DNA of 64,000 nucleotides from Pedobacter sp. MC2016-14 (GTDB taxonomy: Bacteria; Bacteroidota; Bacteroidia; Sphingobacteriales; Sphingobacteriaceae): the NCBI RefSeq assembly GCF_020991475.1, contig NZ_JAJMPA010000004.1, forward strand, positions 354,422 to 418,421. Direction: 5' to 3'. The stretch's first letter is position 1; each line of letters opens with the position of its first letter. The notes under the pieces are model-generated. The model saw only the letters and a program-made list of their open reading frames with translations. It was not told the DNA's origin and made no database searches. Made by a program: the position numbers and the translations under genes. This document shows positions 17,391 to 26,129 of the stretch, in pieces.

Positions 17391-17795
17391 ATGCGATCAA
17401 CAACCGATCAGGCGCAGGTTACTGCACATATTCAGAAGCTGGATCCTTTAATCAGCGAAACAGTTGAAGCGATTAGGCAGATCATTCTGAATACTGATGC
17501 TGAAATCGGCGAAAGAATTAAATGGAATAATCCCAGTTTCTATTATACTGGCGCCATGGCCCCGTCTGACCCAAAAGAATATCAGCGCGAAATTGCGGTA
17601 TTCAATTTGTTTAAAAATCGAATTATGCTCGTTTTTACAAGCGGTGCAAAAGTAGAAGATAAAAGCGGGCTTCTGGAAGGTGAATACAAAGATGGCCGCA
17701 GAATTGTGACATTTAAAGATATGAAGGATGTTCAAACTAAAGCTGCAAACTTACAAAGCATCATCAAAAAATGGCTTGCGCTGGTGAGCAGTTAA
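17391..17795 (+). CDS. DUF1801 domain protein (YdhG/YjbR/CyaY-like fold)
   Basis: 134 residues from the ATG at 17391; the longer frame from 17295 reads through non-conserved sequence. The middle contains the family-typical IKWNNPSFYYTG segment and a C-terminal helix. DUF1801 proteins are small cytosolic proteins, some once annotated as iron chaperones, without a proven activity. A TATCTTTG box (17367-17374) ends 16 bp before the start and resembles the Bacteroidota -7 element, but I found no matching -33 box. The stop overlaps the next convergent gene by 4 bp. Confidence 0.7.
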   Translation: MRSTTDQAQVTAHIQKLDPLISETVEAIRQIILNTDAEIGERIKWNNPSFYYTGAMAPSDPKEYQREIAVFNLFKNRIMLVFTSGAKVEDKSGLLEGEYKDGRRIVTFKDMKDVQTKAANLQSIIKKWLALVSS

Positions 17796-18475
17796 AACTT
17801 TTCCTGATCGCTCTTATCTCCTCTCATATCCACATTCAACAGCTTGTCGTAACACTGCTCCATTTCCAAAACCAGATCATAAAGCAAGGCGATATTTTTA
17901 TCATCAACATCAAGCTTGCTTAGTAAAGCGGGCAATTCGCCACCATAATACTTATCAAAAAAATGAATATCTGCCTTATCTTTATTCAAGTCATATTCAC
18001 CATTTGTTAATAAAGTGGCAACTACATAAAATAAGTTAGCTAAGGAAAGGGTGAGGACACAGCTGTCTGAATAAATGTCAAAATCACTGGATTCTGGCTC
18101 TTGCGGAAAGACAAATTCATTAAATAACAATTCAGCCAAATTAAAGGCGACTTCATCGTCGCAGGCTACATCTTTATCTATTGCATAAAGCAAAATAAAT
18201 GTTTCCTGATACTTTAATACGGCAAAAATTATCTCCATCAATACCCCAACAAACTCATCATCCAGTTCATCAAGGATCATAAGTTCATCATAAGTAATGG
18301 CATTCATGTCTAAAGGTGCGGTTAAGTCCTTCAAATCACCAAGCTCACCTTCCAAAGCAACTTTCCAGGCACAAGTGCCAACAAGCGCGGTTATCCAGTC
18401 GGTCATATGCACAATCGCATAATTCAACGCCCGGTTAGCATATTCACTTCGCTCATCATGTATAATCACCACCAT
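17792..18475 (-). CDS. Hypothetical acidic protein (227 aa)
   Basis: Not recognised. A strongly acidic, helix-rich soluble protein with many Asp/Glu-rich blocks (for example DELDDEFVG and DKDVACDDEVAF), no signal peptide and no clear transmembrane helix. Cys are scattered without a metal motif. It stands alone, convergent with the DUF1801 gene and divergent from the DUF6266 gene. Codon use looks like its neighbours. The composition could suit a stress, immunity or phage-related protein, but nothing in the sequence decides it. Confidence 0.55.
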   Translation of the reverse strand: MVVIIHDERSEYANRALNYAIVHMTDWITALVGTCAWKVALEGELGDLKDLTAPLDMNAITYDELMILDELDDEFVGVLMEIIFAVLKYQETFILLYAIDKDVACDDEVAFNLAELLFNEFVFPQEPESSDFDIYSDSCVLTLSLANLFYVVATLLTNGEYDLNKDKADIHFFDKYYGGELPALLSKLDVDDKNIALLYDLVLEMEQCYDKLLNVDMRGDKSDQEKF

Positions 18476-18777
18476 CTTCTACTCGCTTATTTCCAAAGAT
18501 AAAAATATTGATTCAAAAAACCGCACTATGCGCTTGTGCTAGCATACAGCAAGTGCTCGAAAGGCATTCATCGCTTTAGGTGATTAGTCAATGATATATA
18601 TTTGCTATATCCTTTATATATCTTTTCATTGTCTTTAATATATCTAAATGATATATTGATAACTTATTACATACATAACATTTATTTATCATTTATTTGT
18701 CATCTAAAGTGATGTATACCTTTTGTATTAGAGGTGATCCTTATCTTAGGGAATCAAAGATTTTATACTGTAATAAA
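18476..18777. promoter_or_regulatory. AT-rich divergent intergenic region with ATATATC repeats
   Basis: 302 bp without a gene. Positions 18593-18662 hold several near copies of (T)ATATATC/GATATAT in both orientations, in part evenly spaced, and a perfect TATATTTG -7-like box at 18597-18604 on the plus strand with no good -33 partner. The repeats could be an operator for the DUF6266 gene, or simply low-complexity AT sequence. Confidence 0.35.
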
Positions 18778-19593
18778 ATGGGAAAAGTAATTCAAGGCAT
18801 CAATGGTGCATTCTCAGGAAAAGTGGGAGATGTAATTGGCTACGTATTAAATGGACAAAGCGTAATGCGCGGGAAGGCCAGAAAGTCCAGTAAAAAGATT
18901 ACGGCCCTGACGATAAACAACCGGGGAAAAATGAAGCTGCTGAGCAAGTTTTTTGAGAAAATGAAGGAAGTTCTAAAAATGTCCTTTACACCCGAATCAC
19001 GCGGAACGGTTAACAACTGGTACAACCTGGCCGTTTCTTACAATAATCCCTCCGCTATTAAAGGTAAATTTCCTGAGCTGGAAATTGATTATCCAAATGT
19101 GGTACTGAGTCGTGGTAAGCTTAAACAGCCTGTAAATGTTACTCTTGAACGTACCGATAAAGGAGTCAAGTTTGCCTGGGACTTAACTGATAAAGACAAA
19201 GTTAATCACGACCACACGGTATTGGTGGCCTATTTTCCAAAGATTAATGATGTGAAATATTTAATTGGGGGCAAAAAAAGACGGGATGGCTCTGATACCT
19301 TAGAAATTTCTGAAAACCTGAGAGGCCTGGAAATGATACTTTATATTGCTTTTGTAAGCAACGACAGGCAAGAATTTTCTAATAGTTTGTATGCCGGCAA
19401 ACTCGAAAAAATAGGTACCGAAAAGAAGGTTACAGCGCGCAAAGTTGTTGCTCCTGTGGCTCAGGTTGAAAAGGTAGAAAGTCCTGATCAAAAAATACTG
19501 GATATTGCCAGGAATTTTAAAGCTATGGGAATCCCATTGATGAACATTGCAGTTGGCACAGGTTTAACAGTAAAAGAGATTGAGTTACTGTAA
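18778..19593 (+). CDS. DUF6266 family protein with C-terminal helix-turn-helix-like tail
   Basis: I use the ATG at 18778 because the protein then begins MGKVIQGINGAFSGKVGDVI, the usual DUF6266 opening; the longer frame from 18697 adds unrelated sequence. 271 residues. The body fits this Bacteroidota-specific family of unknown function, rich in beta strands. The last 35 residues (ILDIARNFKAMGIPLMNIAV…) look like the short helical motif found at the ends of some transposase- or nuclease-related proteins, which is unexpected here. The final codons form half of a perfect palindrome shared with the convergent MutS gene. Confidence 0.72.
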   Translation: MGKVIQGINGAFSGKVGDVIGYVLNGQSVMRGKARKSSKKITALTINNRGKMKLLSKFFEKMKEVLKMSFTPESRGTVNNWYNLAVSYNNPSAIKGKFPELEIDYPNVVLSRGKLKQPVNVTLERTDKGVKFAWDLTDKDKVNHDHTVLVAYFPKINDVKYLIGGKKRRDGSDTLEISENLRGLEMILYIAFVSNDRQEFSNSLYAGKLEKIGTEKKVTARKVVAPVAQVEKVESPDQKILDIARNFKAMGIPLMNIAVGTGLTVKEIELL

Positions 19594-19604
19594 CTCAATC
19601 TCTT
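19574..19604. terminator. Palindromic hairpin shared by two convergent gene ends
   Basis: AAGAGATTGAGTTA (19574-19587) and TAACTCAATCTCTT (19591-19604) are perfect reverse complements around CTG. The structure contains the stop codons of both the DUF6266 gene (ends 19593) and the tandem MutS gene (ends 19595), so it can act as a bidirectional terminator or mRNA end-protector. The U tract is weak on both strands. Confidence 0.6.
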
Positions 19605-22297
19605 GTCAATAGCTCCAAAATCCCTTCATTTTCAATAATCATCATGCCTTGCCTGTCGGTAGTAATACCTTGCTGCAGTTTATAAGTATATCGTGGCGTA
19701 TTGCCATCTATCACAGTAGGTAAGTATGAAAACTGAAAATTATCTGTGCTGCGCTGTAAAGCTTCTGCTACCTCTGTAATATGGGTAGACACTACAAAAA
19801 AGCAATCCTTGTTTTTTGAAAAAGCTTCTGTAATAGATAGTGTAGCATCAAAAGCATCTTTAACGTTTGTACCTTTAAAAAGTTCGTCGAATATCGCCAC
19901 CAGTTTTTTTCCTGCGGACACTTCTTCTGCAACTTTTTTTACCCGTAACACCTCGGCGAAATAATGACTATGGCCTCTATTTATATTATCAGGTACATTA
20001 ATGGATGTATATAGGCCATCTTTAACCGAAAATTCCATACGATCTGCAGCAACGGGGAACCCCATGTGCGCCAGGTATAAACTGATGCCAAAAGATTTCA
20101 TCAAGGTTGATTTACCCGCCATGTTTGCCCCGGTGAGAAATAGTACATTGTGGCCCTGACTTAAATTCACCGAATTGCCAATGGCATTTTCCAATGCCGG
20201 ATGGTACAGGCGCTCAATTGAGAGTATGTTCTGTACACCAGGTGACGCTTTTGCATAACAAAAACCTTTATCCCTTGCCACTTTTGCTACAGCGATGTAC
20301 AAGTCCAGCCAATACATTAATGTACTAAGTTCCTGCATTTGCTGATGCAGTTCCCCTCTTAACAGGAAATCATACCTGATCAGTTTTAACAGCGAAAGTT
20401 CTTTTACGCTCCCAATGGTTCTCATCCAGGATAAGCTGCGGTGATCAAAAATGTTTTTAATCGCGTATTGTTCTGTTCTATAAGGATTATCCTGCACATC
20501 CATAGCCAGCATAAATTTATCGAACCGCTGTAGCAGTGCAATGATTTTGACCACTTCAGTCACTAAAATTTCGTAATCGTTATCCTGCGCCACAAGATGT
20601 AAGATCCACTTGCTACCTATGCCTGCTCCTGATGATAACATGTTTCCGGCCGTGCCCGAACGCAAGTAATTTTCCATCAGTTCAAACTCTTCCCGATTAA
20701 AAGGAAAGGCGATTGGCTGATCGGTAAAATATTTAAAAATGTTACTGCGCTCATTGATGGCTGCGGCATCTGCTAAAGGCTGCTGGAACATCTGCTCCAT
20801 TAACCGGCTGCCGCCAGCCGTAACCGTATGGTCAAATATCCTGAAGATGGAATTGGTTTTGTAGCGTCCTACTATATTTAGATCTTCTAATGTCTGCTTG
20901 TCAGCTATAAAGTGCTTAATTCCATTCGCTCGAACTGCATCGTCATCTCGAACCGAGGGGAGAGATCTAATTCCATTCTCTAGCAGTCCCAAAACCCCTT
21001 CATTATTAACGATAATCATCCCATGCCTGTCGGCAGTTATCCCTGCTTTAAGGGTGTAGGTATAAATGGGTTTATTGCCTTCCATCAACGTAGGCAGGTA
21101 TACAAAATTGACATTACTGCAACCGGCCTTCAATACCTCGGCCGCTTCGATGATATGGCTAGACACTACAAACATGCAATTTCGCTTTCTGGCAAATGCT
21201 GATGTAATGGCAATAGTACCTTCACAAGCATCCTTTACGTTGGTGCCCCTAAACAGTTCATCAAATATGATAAACAGGTTTTTGTCCACACTCAACTCTT
21301 TTGCGATCTTCTTTACCCGAAGCACTTCGGCATAAAAATGGGAGTTGCCAGAGCTCAGGTCGTCTGGCAGGTTAATGGTGGTGTAAATTCCATCCCGAAC
21401 AGAGAACTGCATGGATGCGGCAGCTACAGGGAACCCCATATGTGCAAGGTACATGGCAATGCCAAGCGATTTCATAAAAGTGGATTTGCCCGCCATATTA
21501 GCTCCAGTTAGAAAAATAATGTTGCTGCCGGGATCTATTTCTAAATTATTGGCAACGGCATGTTTTACCAGAGGATGATATAGCTGAGCCAGCTTTACGG
21601 CATGTGCATCTTTGGCCAAGGCTTCGGGAAATACAAACTGATGTTTTAAGGCAACCTTGGCGACAGAAAAGCACACATCCATGTCGTAAATCCACAACAG
21701 CATTTCTTTAATTTTTGCTCGGTGCTTAAACCTAAGCAGATGGTCATACGCTGCAACAACGACATAAACAAGCTTGCCGCCCTGCTTTTCTTTAAGCAAA
21801 GCGACAAAGTCAGGATCAGCGAAAAGGTTCTTTATTGATTGCACGCTGCTTTCGTAGGGTGTTCCTAAAGCGGATTGGAGAGTACTTTCCACAAAGTTAT
21901 TTAGGGTATGTATCAACTCCAGCAGGGCAGTTATTCCGTTGTAAATAAGCTGGTAATCTCCATCAGCAGAAACCAGCTGACTGAATTTTTTAGTGAGTGA
22001 TTGATCTGTTTCACTTAACCTCGTCCGCTCATCAGTCATAGACAGATAGAGTTCCGCACCGTCCAAATGCTCAGTTTTGAAAGGAAAATCCCTGGCTATG
22101 GAACTGAAGTGTTGAAAGATACCACTCCTTTTATTAATGGCAGCCGCGTCAGCAAGCGGATAAAGAAACATCTTTTCCAGCAAGTCGGCTCCACCGCGAG
22201 TGTAGGTATGGTTAAACAAATTATAGACAGAGCTACTGCCCGGCTTACCTATAATGTTAAGATCGTTAAGTGTTTGCTGATCTGTGCTGAAATTCAT
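19595..22297 (-). CDS. Tandem-duplicated MutS-family ATPase (single-chain pseudo-dimer)
   Basis: 900 residues made of two full MutS core+ATPase units in one chain. Unit 1 (about 1-450) opens STDQQTLNDLNIIGK, and unit 2 (about 457-900) opens IADKQTLEDLNIVGR. Each has Walker A GANMAGKST (near 265 and 724) and Walker B DELF[RK]GTNVKDA (near 345 and 805). The mismatch-recognition domain of true MutS is absent, so this belongs to the short MutS-related group, which normally encodes one unit of about 440 residues and dimerises. Both active sites look intact. It lies 9 bp below the Gld-like ABC permease. Function unknown; a nucleic-acid role is likely from the family. Confidence 0.82.
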   Translation of the reverse strand: MNFSTDQQTLNDLNIIGKPGSSSVYNLFNHTYTRGGADLLEKMFLYPLADAAAINKRSGIFQHFSSIARDFPFKTEHLDGAELYLSMTDERTRLSETDQSLTKKFSQLVSADGDYQLIYNGITALLELIHTLNNFVESTLQSALGTPYESSVQSIKNLFADPDFVALLKEKQGGKLVYVVVAAYDHLLRFKHRAKIKEMLLWIYDMDVCFSVAKVALKHQFVFPEALAKDAHAVKLAQLYHPLVKHAVANNLEIDPGSNIIFLTGANMAGKSTFMKSLGIAMYLAHMGFPVAAASMQFSVRDGIYTTINLPDDLSSGNSHFYAEVLRVKKIAKELSVDKNLFIIFDELFRGTNVKDACEGTIAITSAFARKRNCMFVVSSHIIEAAEVLKAGCSNVNFVYLPTLMEGNKPIYTYTLKAGITADRHGMIIVNNEGVLGLLENGIRSLPSVRDDDAVRANGIKHFIADKQTLEDLNIVGRYKTNSIFRIFDHTVTAGGSRLMEQMFQQPLADAAAINERSNIFKYFTDQPIAFPFNREEFELMENYLRSGTAGNMLSSGAGIGSKWILHLVAQDNDYEILVTEVVKIIALLQRFDKFMLAMDVQDNPYRTEQYAIKNIFDHRSLSWMRTIGSVKELSLLKLIRYDFLLRGELHQQMQELSTLMYWLDLYIAVAKVARDKGFCYAKASPGVQNILSIERLYHPALENAIGNSVNLSQGHNVLFLTGANMAGKSTLMKSFGISLYLAHMGFPVAADRMEFSVKDGLYTSINVPDNINRGHSHYFAEVLRVKKVAEEVSAGKKLVAIFDELFKGTNVKDAFDATLSITEAFSKNKDCFFVVSTHITEVAEALQRSTDNFQFSYLPTVIDGNTPRYTYKLQQGITTDRQGMMIIENEGILELLTRD

Positions 22298-22306
22298 GAT
22301 TTACCT

Positions 22307-24610
22307 TTAATTTCTTCTTCTTTTAAAGAGTACGATAGCGCCCAGTATGGCGATCAATGCAGGAAGAATACCCTTACATAGGTACATCATGCCGGTAATT
22401 TGTTCGCGGCTAATATTTAGCCTTAAGTCTTTGGGATCTGGCCGGGTTACATCTAACGGGAAGGTGCCATTGGTCATCCACCGCAACACCCCTTGAACAA
22501 AATACTCATTTTCACCACGTTTAGGACGACTCAATTCTGCATTACTTATAAAATCTGCATCACCAACCACAAAAATCCGCTGTTGCTTAGCCCTTACTTG
22601 TCTGCTTAAACCTACTGCAACAGGGAATGCGCCCTGTTCATCACCCATGGATGCGTTGAAATTATAGACAGAAACAGTTGGATCTAAAGGAGCATTCCTG
22701 TTCCATCCGGTTTTAGGGCTCATCAATATGGGAAAAGCATCAAAATTTTCTTTTGGCTGTAGATCTAAACCCGCTGCAGTTTGCACTGCTACAGGCACTT
22801 CATAACGAGCCATACGGTTTAGGTTGGAATCTAATGTCGCTCCTTTCCTCCCAAGTAAAGCCGGAATAAATACAGGGCTGAATTTTCCATCTGGCTTAAC
22901 CAGTGTCCCATTTTTTAGCTGTACACCTAATGGCTGCAATACAGGGTTAAGGATTTCCCTCCTTTCGGGATCACCAGTGATGAACAGATTCCCTCCTTTT
23001 TGAATGTAAACGGACAATTTTTGTTGTGCGGTAGCAGATAAAGCAATTGTTGGGTCTCCAAGCACAACAATATCAGCAGAGGCAGGGATATCGCTCAAAT
23101 TCAGGTTAAGTGTATCTACATTAAAACCATGGTTGATCAATGCGTTTTTTCTGGTTTTGACAGCACTAAGCAGCTGATAACCCCGATCTCCACTATCGTT
23201 GATGTCCCTCTCATTATTGCCTGTTAAAAAAACAATTGTCGGCACTTTTGCAACCAGGCGTTTTACAGCAGCCATAAACTCGGCTTCTCCTGGATGAGGG
23301 CTTTGATCGCCTATATAAAACCGCAGGTAACTGGTTTTACCTTTGTATTCCAGTTTCCTCACACTTAGGTAACCTTCATCTTTCAACTCGGCCAGATTAG
23401 TCATTTGGGCAGATGGTAAAAAAAGACTACGTTCTATATCCATATTTTCGGCCATTTTATTGGCAATCTCATCCGTATTTGTGGTGCCTCGGAGGTTTGG
23501 GTTATGTCTGTAATCTGCCAGATTAGAATCTATCGGTTTCTCGTAATAATAGATATAATCCATTGTTAGGCCTGGGATGAACCTTTTATAGCGTTCTAAA
23601 CGACTAAGTTCACCATTCCTTGAAGCAGGGAGGAGGTCCCATACCTGTGGTGCCAGCATATTGGCATAGGTAGTAACTTTTAATTCGCCATCAATTTGAG
23701 CCGCAATTTCCTGACTATTTTTAGTAAGTGTAAGTGATTTGGCATTTGTGGCGTCCAAATAACCTGTTAGTAGAGGTCTCGAACTCAAGTATCCTAAAAA
23801 TAATGCGCCAACAATTAAAAGTGTATACCTGCCCGCCTTTACAGACCAAGGCTTGAGCTCACGTTCTGACTTTAAACGCAGTACACACAAAGTTAGAAAT
23901 GAAGCGATGATAATCAGGTAGTAGAGTACATCTTTGGTTGTGATTAATCCAGCAATCATTTTATCTGTACGACCAGAAATAGAAAGGAAATAGGTCAGGT
24001 CTCTTACAAAATCGATATTTTGTCCTAGTGTACCTACAAATCTTAGCACAGCAAATACAGCAAGTGTACTGATGGCGGCAACCACCTGGTAGGTGGTTAG
24101 GCAAGACATAAACAGGCCTATAGCCGCATACGTACATATAAGCATGTACAGGCCAAGCAGGCCGGAAAATATGCTACCTAAATCTACATGCTCAATAGAG
24201 AATAAGCCAATTACCCCATAAATGGCAAGTATTAAAATCAGCATCAAACCATATCCAATAATGGCCAGGTATTTCCCGATGATGATTTCTCTTAGCTTTA
24301 CGGGTGAGGACAACAAAAGTTTTATGGAGCCGCTATTTGTTTCCCGGCTCATTAAACCCATAGTTAGTATGGGCAGGTAGAGGTAGAGGTTTCCCTGAAT
24401 GGTTGTAAATAGCCCGGAAGTACCCCCAAACAAAGTGGAAGTAATGGCCCTACCACCATAGCCAAGCTGCAAGCCTGTGTTTGTTCCCTGCAGGTTATCT
24501 AAAAAACTGATGCCACATTGGATCATGAATATGGCCAGCACAAGCCAGGCTACCGGGGAATAAAACAAGATACTCAGTTCAAGTTTAGCTATTTTTAAAA
24601 TCTTCTTCAT
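22307..24610 (-). CDS. ABC exporter permease fused to GldG-like auxiliary domain
   Basis: 767 residues. Residues 1 to about 255 form an ABC-2 permease (GldF-like; about six membrane helices, opening MKKILKIAKLELSILFYSPV). A periplasmic region (about 290-730) of the ABC_transp_aux/GldG type follows, with VFLTGNNERDINDSGDRGYQLL and GGNLFITGDPE, and then a last membrane helix and a basic tail. In Flavobacterium GldF and GldG are separate subunits of the gliding ABC transporter; here they are one chain. The ATPase gene precedes it by 5 bp. No other gliding genes are visible, so the substrate is unknown. Confidence 0.82.
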   Translation of the reverse strand: MKKILKIAKLELSILFYSPVAWLVLAIFMIQCGISFLDNLQGTNTGLQLGYGGRAITSTLFGGTSGLFTTIQGNLYLYLPILTMGLMSRETNSGSIKLLLSSPVKLREIIIGKYLAIIGYGLMLILILAIYGVIGLFSIEHVDLGSIFSGLLGLYMLICTYAAIGLFMSCLTTYQVVAAISTLAVFAVLRFVGTLGQNIDFVRDLTYFLSISGRTDKMIAGLITTKDVLYYLIIIASFLTLCVLRLKSERELKPWSVKAGRYTLLIVGALFLGYLSSRPLLTGYLDATNAKSLTLTKNSQEIAAQIDGELKVTTYANMLAPQVWDLLPASRNGELSRLERYKRFIPGLTMDYIYYYEKPIDSNLADYRHNPNLRGTTNTDEIANKMAENMDIERSLFLPSAQMTNLAELKDEGYLSVRKLEYKGKTSYLRFYIGDQSPHPGEAEFMAAVKRLVAKVPTIVFLTGNNERDINDSGDRGYQLLSAVKTRKNALINHGFNVDTLNLNLSDIPASADIVVLGDPTIALSATAQQKLSVYIQKGGNLFITGDPERREILNPVLQPLGVQLKNGTLVKPDGKFSPVFIPALLGRKGATLDSNLNRMARYEVPVAVQTAAGLDLQPKENFDAFPILMSPKTGWNRNAPLDPTVSVYNFNASMGDEQGAFPVAVGLSRQVRAKQQRIFVVGDADFISNAELSRPKRGENEYFVQGVLRWMTNGTFPLDVTRPDPKDLRLNISREQITGMMYLCKGILPALIAILGAIVLFKRRRN

Positions 24611-24615
24611 TTCTT

Positions 24616-25545
24616 TTATCTTGTTGATTTATTGGATAACTGTGCAAACACTTCATCCAGTGAACTTTTTTCTAGCATCAGCTCATTTAACTCCCATCCT
24701 TTATGCACGCACATTTTAATCAGCTCACGGGAGATGGACGAAGATGCTTTAAAGCGTAAGCGGATACTTCTGTCGTTCAGGAGCTCTACTCCGGTAATTC
24801 CGGGAATAGCCATCAATTCTTCTGTGCCAGGAGGATTGTCCATAAATGCCAGCATCGTATCTGGCATAATGTAATTGTTAAAGGCATCCATGGAATCCGC
24901 AAATACCATTCTTCCGCTTTCAATCATTCTGATCTCCTTGCAAATGGCCTGTACTTCTGACAAAATATGGGTAGAAAATAAAACCGCACGTTCTTCTGCA
25001 ATCTCCTTGATTAATTTTCTAACTTCCAGAATCTGATTTGGATCTAAACCATTGGTAGGTTCGTCCAGTACAACCAATTTAGGTTTATGGATAATGGCCT
25101 GTGCTATCCCTACCCGCTGGCGGTAACCACCAGAAAGGTTACGCAACAGCCGTTTTGAGAAATGTGCTACCCCACATTTTTCCATCACCTGATCAACTGC
25201 TTGTTTAACCTGATTGCTTTCTATATTGCGGATATAAGCACAATAAGTTAGGTATTCCTGTACGGTAAGCTCCAGGTGCAGAGGTGCGTTTTGCGGGAGA
25301 AAGCCCAACAGTTTTTTAGCTTCTTCAGGATCTTTACGCAGGTCGATCCCGTCAATGTATACGTTGCCCTCTGTTTGGTTGAGTACCCCGCAGAGGATAT
25401 TCATAGTAGTGGATTTTCCGGCGCCATTGGAACCCAATAAGCCTAAAATACCAATCTGGCCAATCTCAAAGTTAATGTCGCGTATGGCCCAGTCCCTGCT
25501 ATACCGGTGTGATAAGTTTTCAATTTTTACAATGCTGTTTTCCAT
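24616..25545 (-). CDS. GldA-like ABC transporter ATP-binding protein
   Basis: 309 residues with Walker A GSNGAGKST (near 38), signature LSGGYRQRVG (near 137) and Walker B LVVLDEPTNGLDPNQ (near 157), the layout of DrrA/CcmA/GldA-type exporter ATPases. The C-terminal 90 residues are the usual accessory domain of this subfamily. It energises the fused permease/GldG protein directly downstream. It is separated by 16 bp from the TlpA-like gene upstream and belongs to the long minus-strand operon that starts at the SusC gene or earlier. Confidence 0.87.
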   Translation of the reverse strand: MENSIVKIENLSHRYSRDWAIRDINFEIGQIGILGLLGSNGAGKSTTMNILCGVLNQTEGNVYIDGIDLRKDPEEAKKLLGFLPQNAPLHLELTVQEYLTYCAYIRNIESNQVKQAVDQVMEKCGVAHFSKRLLRNLSGGYRQRVGIAQAIIHKPKLVVLDEPTNGLDPNQILEVRKLIKEIAEERAVLFSTHILSEVQAICKEIRMIESGRMVFADSMDAFNNYIMPDTMLAFMDNPPGTEELMAIPGITGVELLNDRSIRLRFKASSSISRELIKMCVHKGWELNELMLEKSSLDEVFAQLSNKSTR

Positions 25546-25561
25546 AATAAATTCTGGTAGG

Positions 25562-26125
25562 TTATTTTTTCAATAAGGCTTTTGCAGCGTCAATACTAAA
25601 CTTATCTTCTATTAATAGTTGCATTACGGCCTCATTGAGGTTAAAAGGATGTGTTTGCCATACCAGTTTGTTGTGCTGTATCACGAACGTTTGAGGTATA
25701 GAACTGACAGCTGCGGCCTTTACCCATTTCTTGTTGAAGTCGCTATTAACATCACCACTGTATGCGATGTTGTAACTGATCGCATCTCCCATTTCCTTTA
25801 CAAAAGCTTCCACTTTAGCTTTATCGTCTTCCATTACGTCCTGACCAATAAAGATGACACCCTTATCTTTAAACTTGAGGTGAAGTGCGTTTAAGTGGGG
25901 CATTGCCGCAATACAGGGTTTACACCAGGTAGCCCAAAGTTCTACGATATAAATCTTATCTTTATCAAATTGAGTGACTGGGTTACCTTTCAGCCATTCT
26001 ACCTTTGGGTATTCGGGCATGATGTCATCTCCAATATCAGGAAAGTCAGCAATCTGCTGTGCTTTTACGTTCAGGCTCGTTACTACAAAGAGCAGGAGCA
26101 ACAATGGTATGTATATCGTTCTCAT
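25562..26125 (-). CDS. TlpA-like periplasmic thioredoxin with active CxxC
   Basis: 187 residues: signal peptide (MRTIYIPLLLLLFVVTSLNV, cleaved after VKA) and a thioredoxin/AhpC-TSA fold with the redox motif WATWCKPC (near residue 68) and cis-Pro segment SIPQTFVI. Expected role: periplasmic disulfide reduction or oxidation. Four bases separate it from a second thioredoxin-fold protein that lacks the cysteines, so the pair may work together. Such genes often trail SusC/SusD-PKD operons in Sphingobacteriaceae; why is not established. Confidence 0.83.
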   Translation of the reverse strand: MRTIYIPLLLLLFVVTSLNVKAQQIADFPDIGDDIMPEYPKVEWLKGNPVTQFDKDKIYIVELWATWCKPCIAAMPHLNALHLKFKDKGVIFIGQDVMEDDKAKVEAFVKEMGDAISYNIAYSGDVNSDFNKKWVKAAAVSSIPQTFVIQHNKLVWQTHPFNLNEAVMQLLIEDKFSIDAAKALLKK

Positions 26126-26129
26126 ATCT

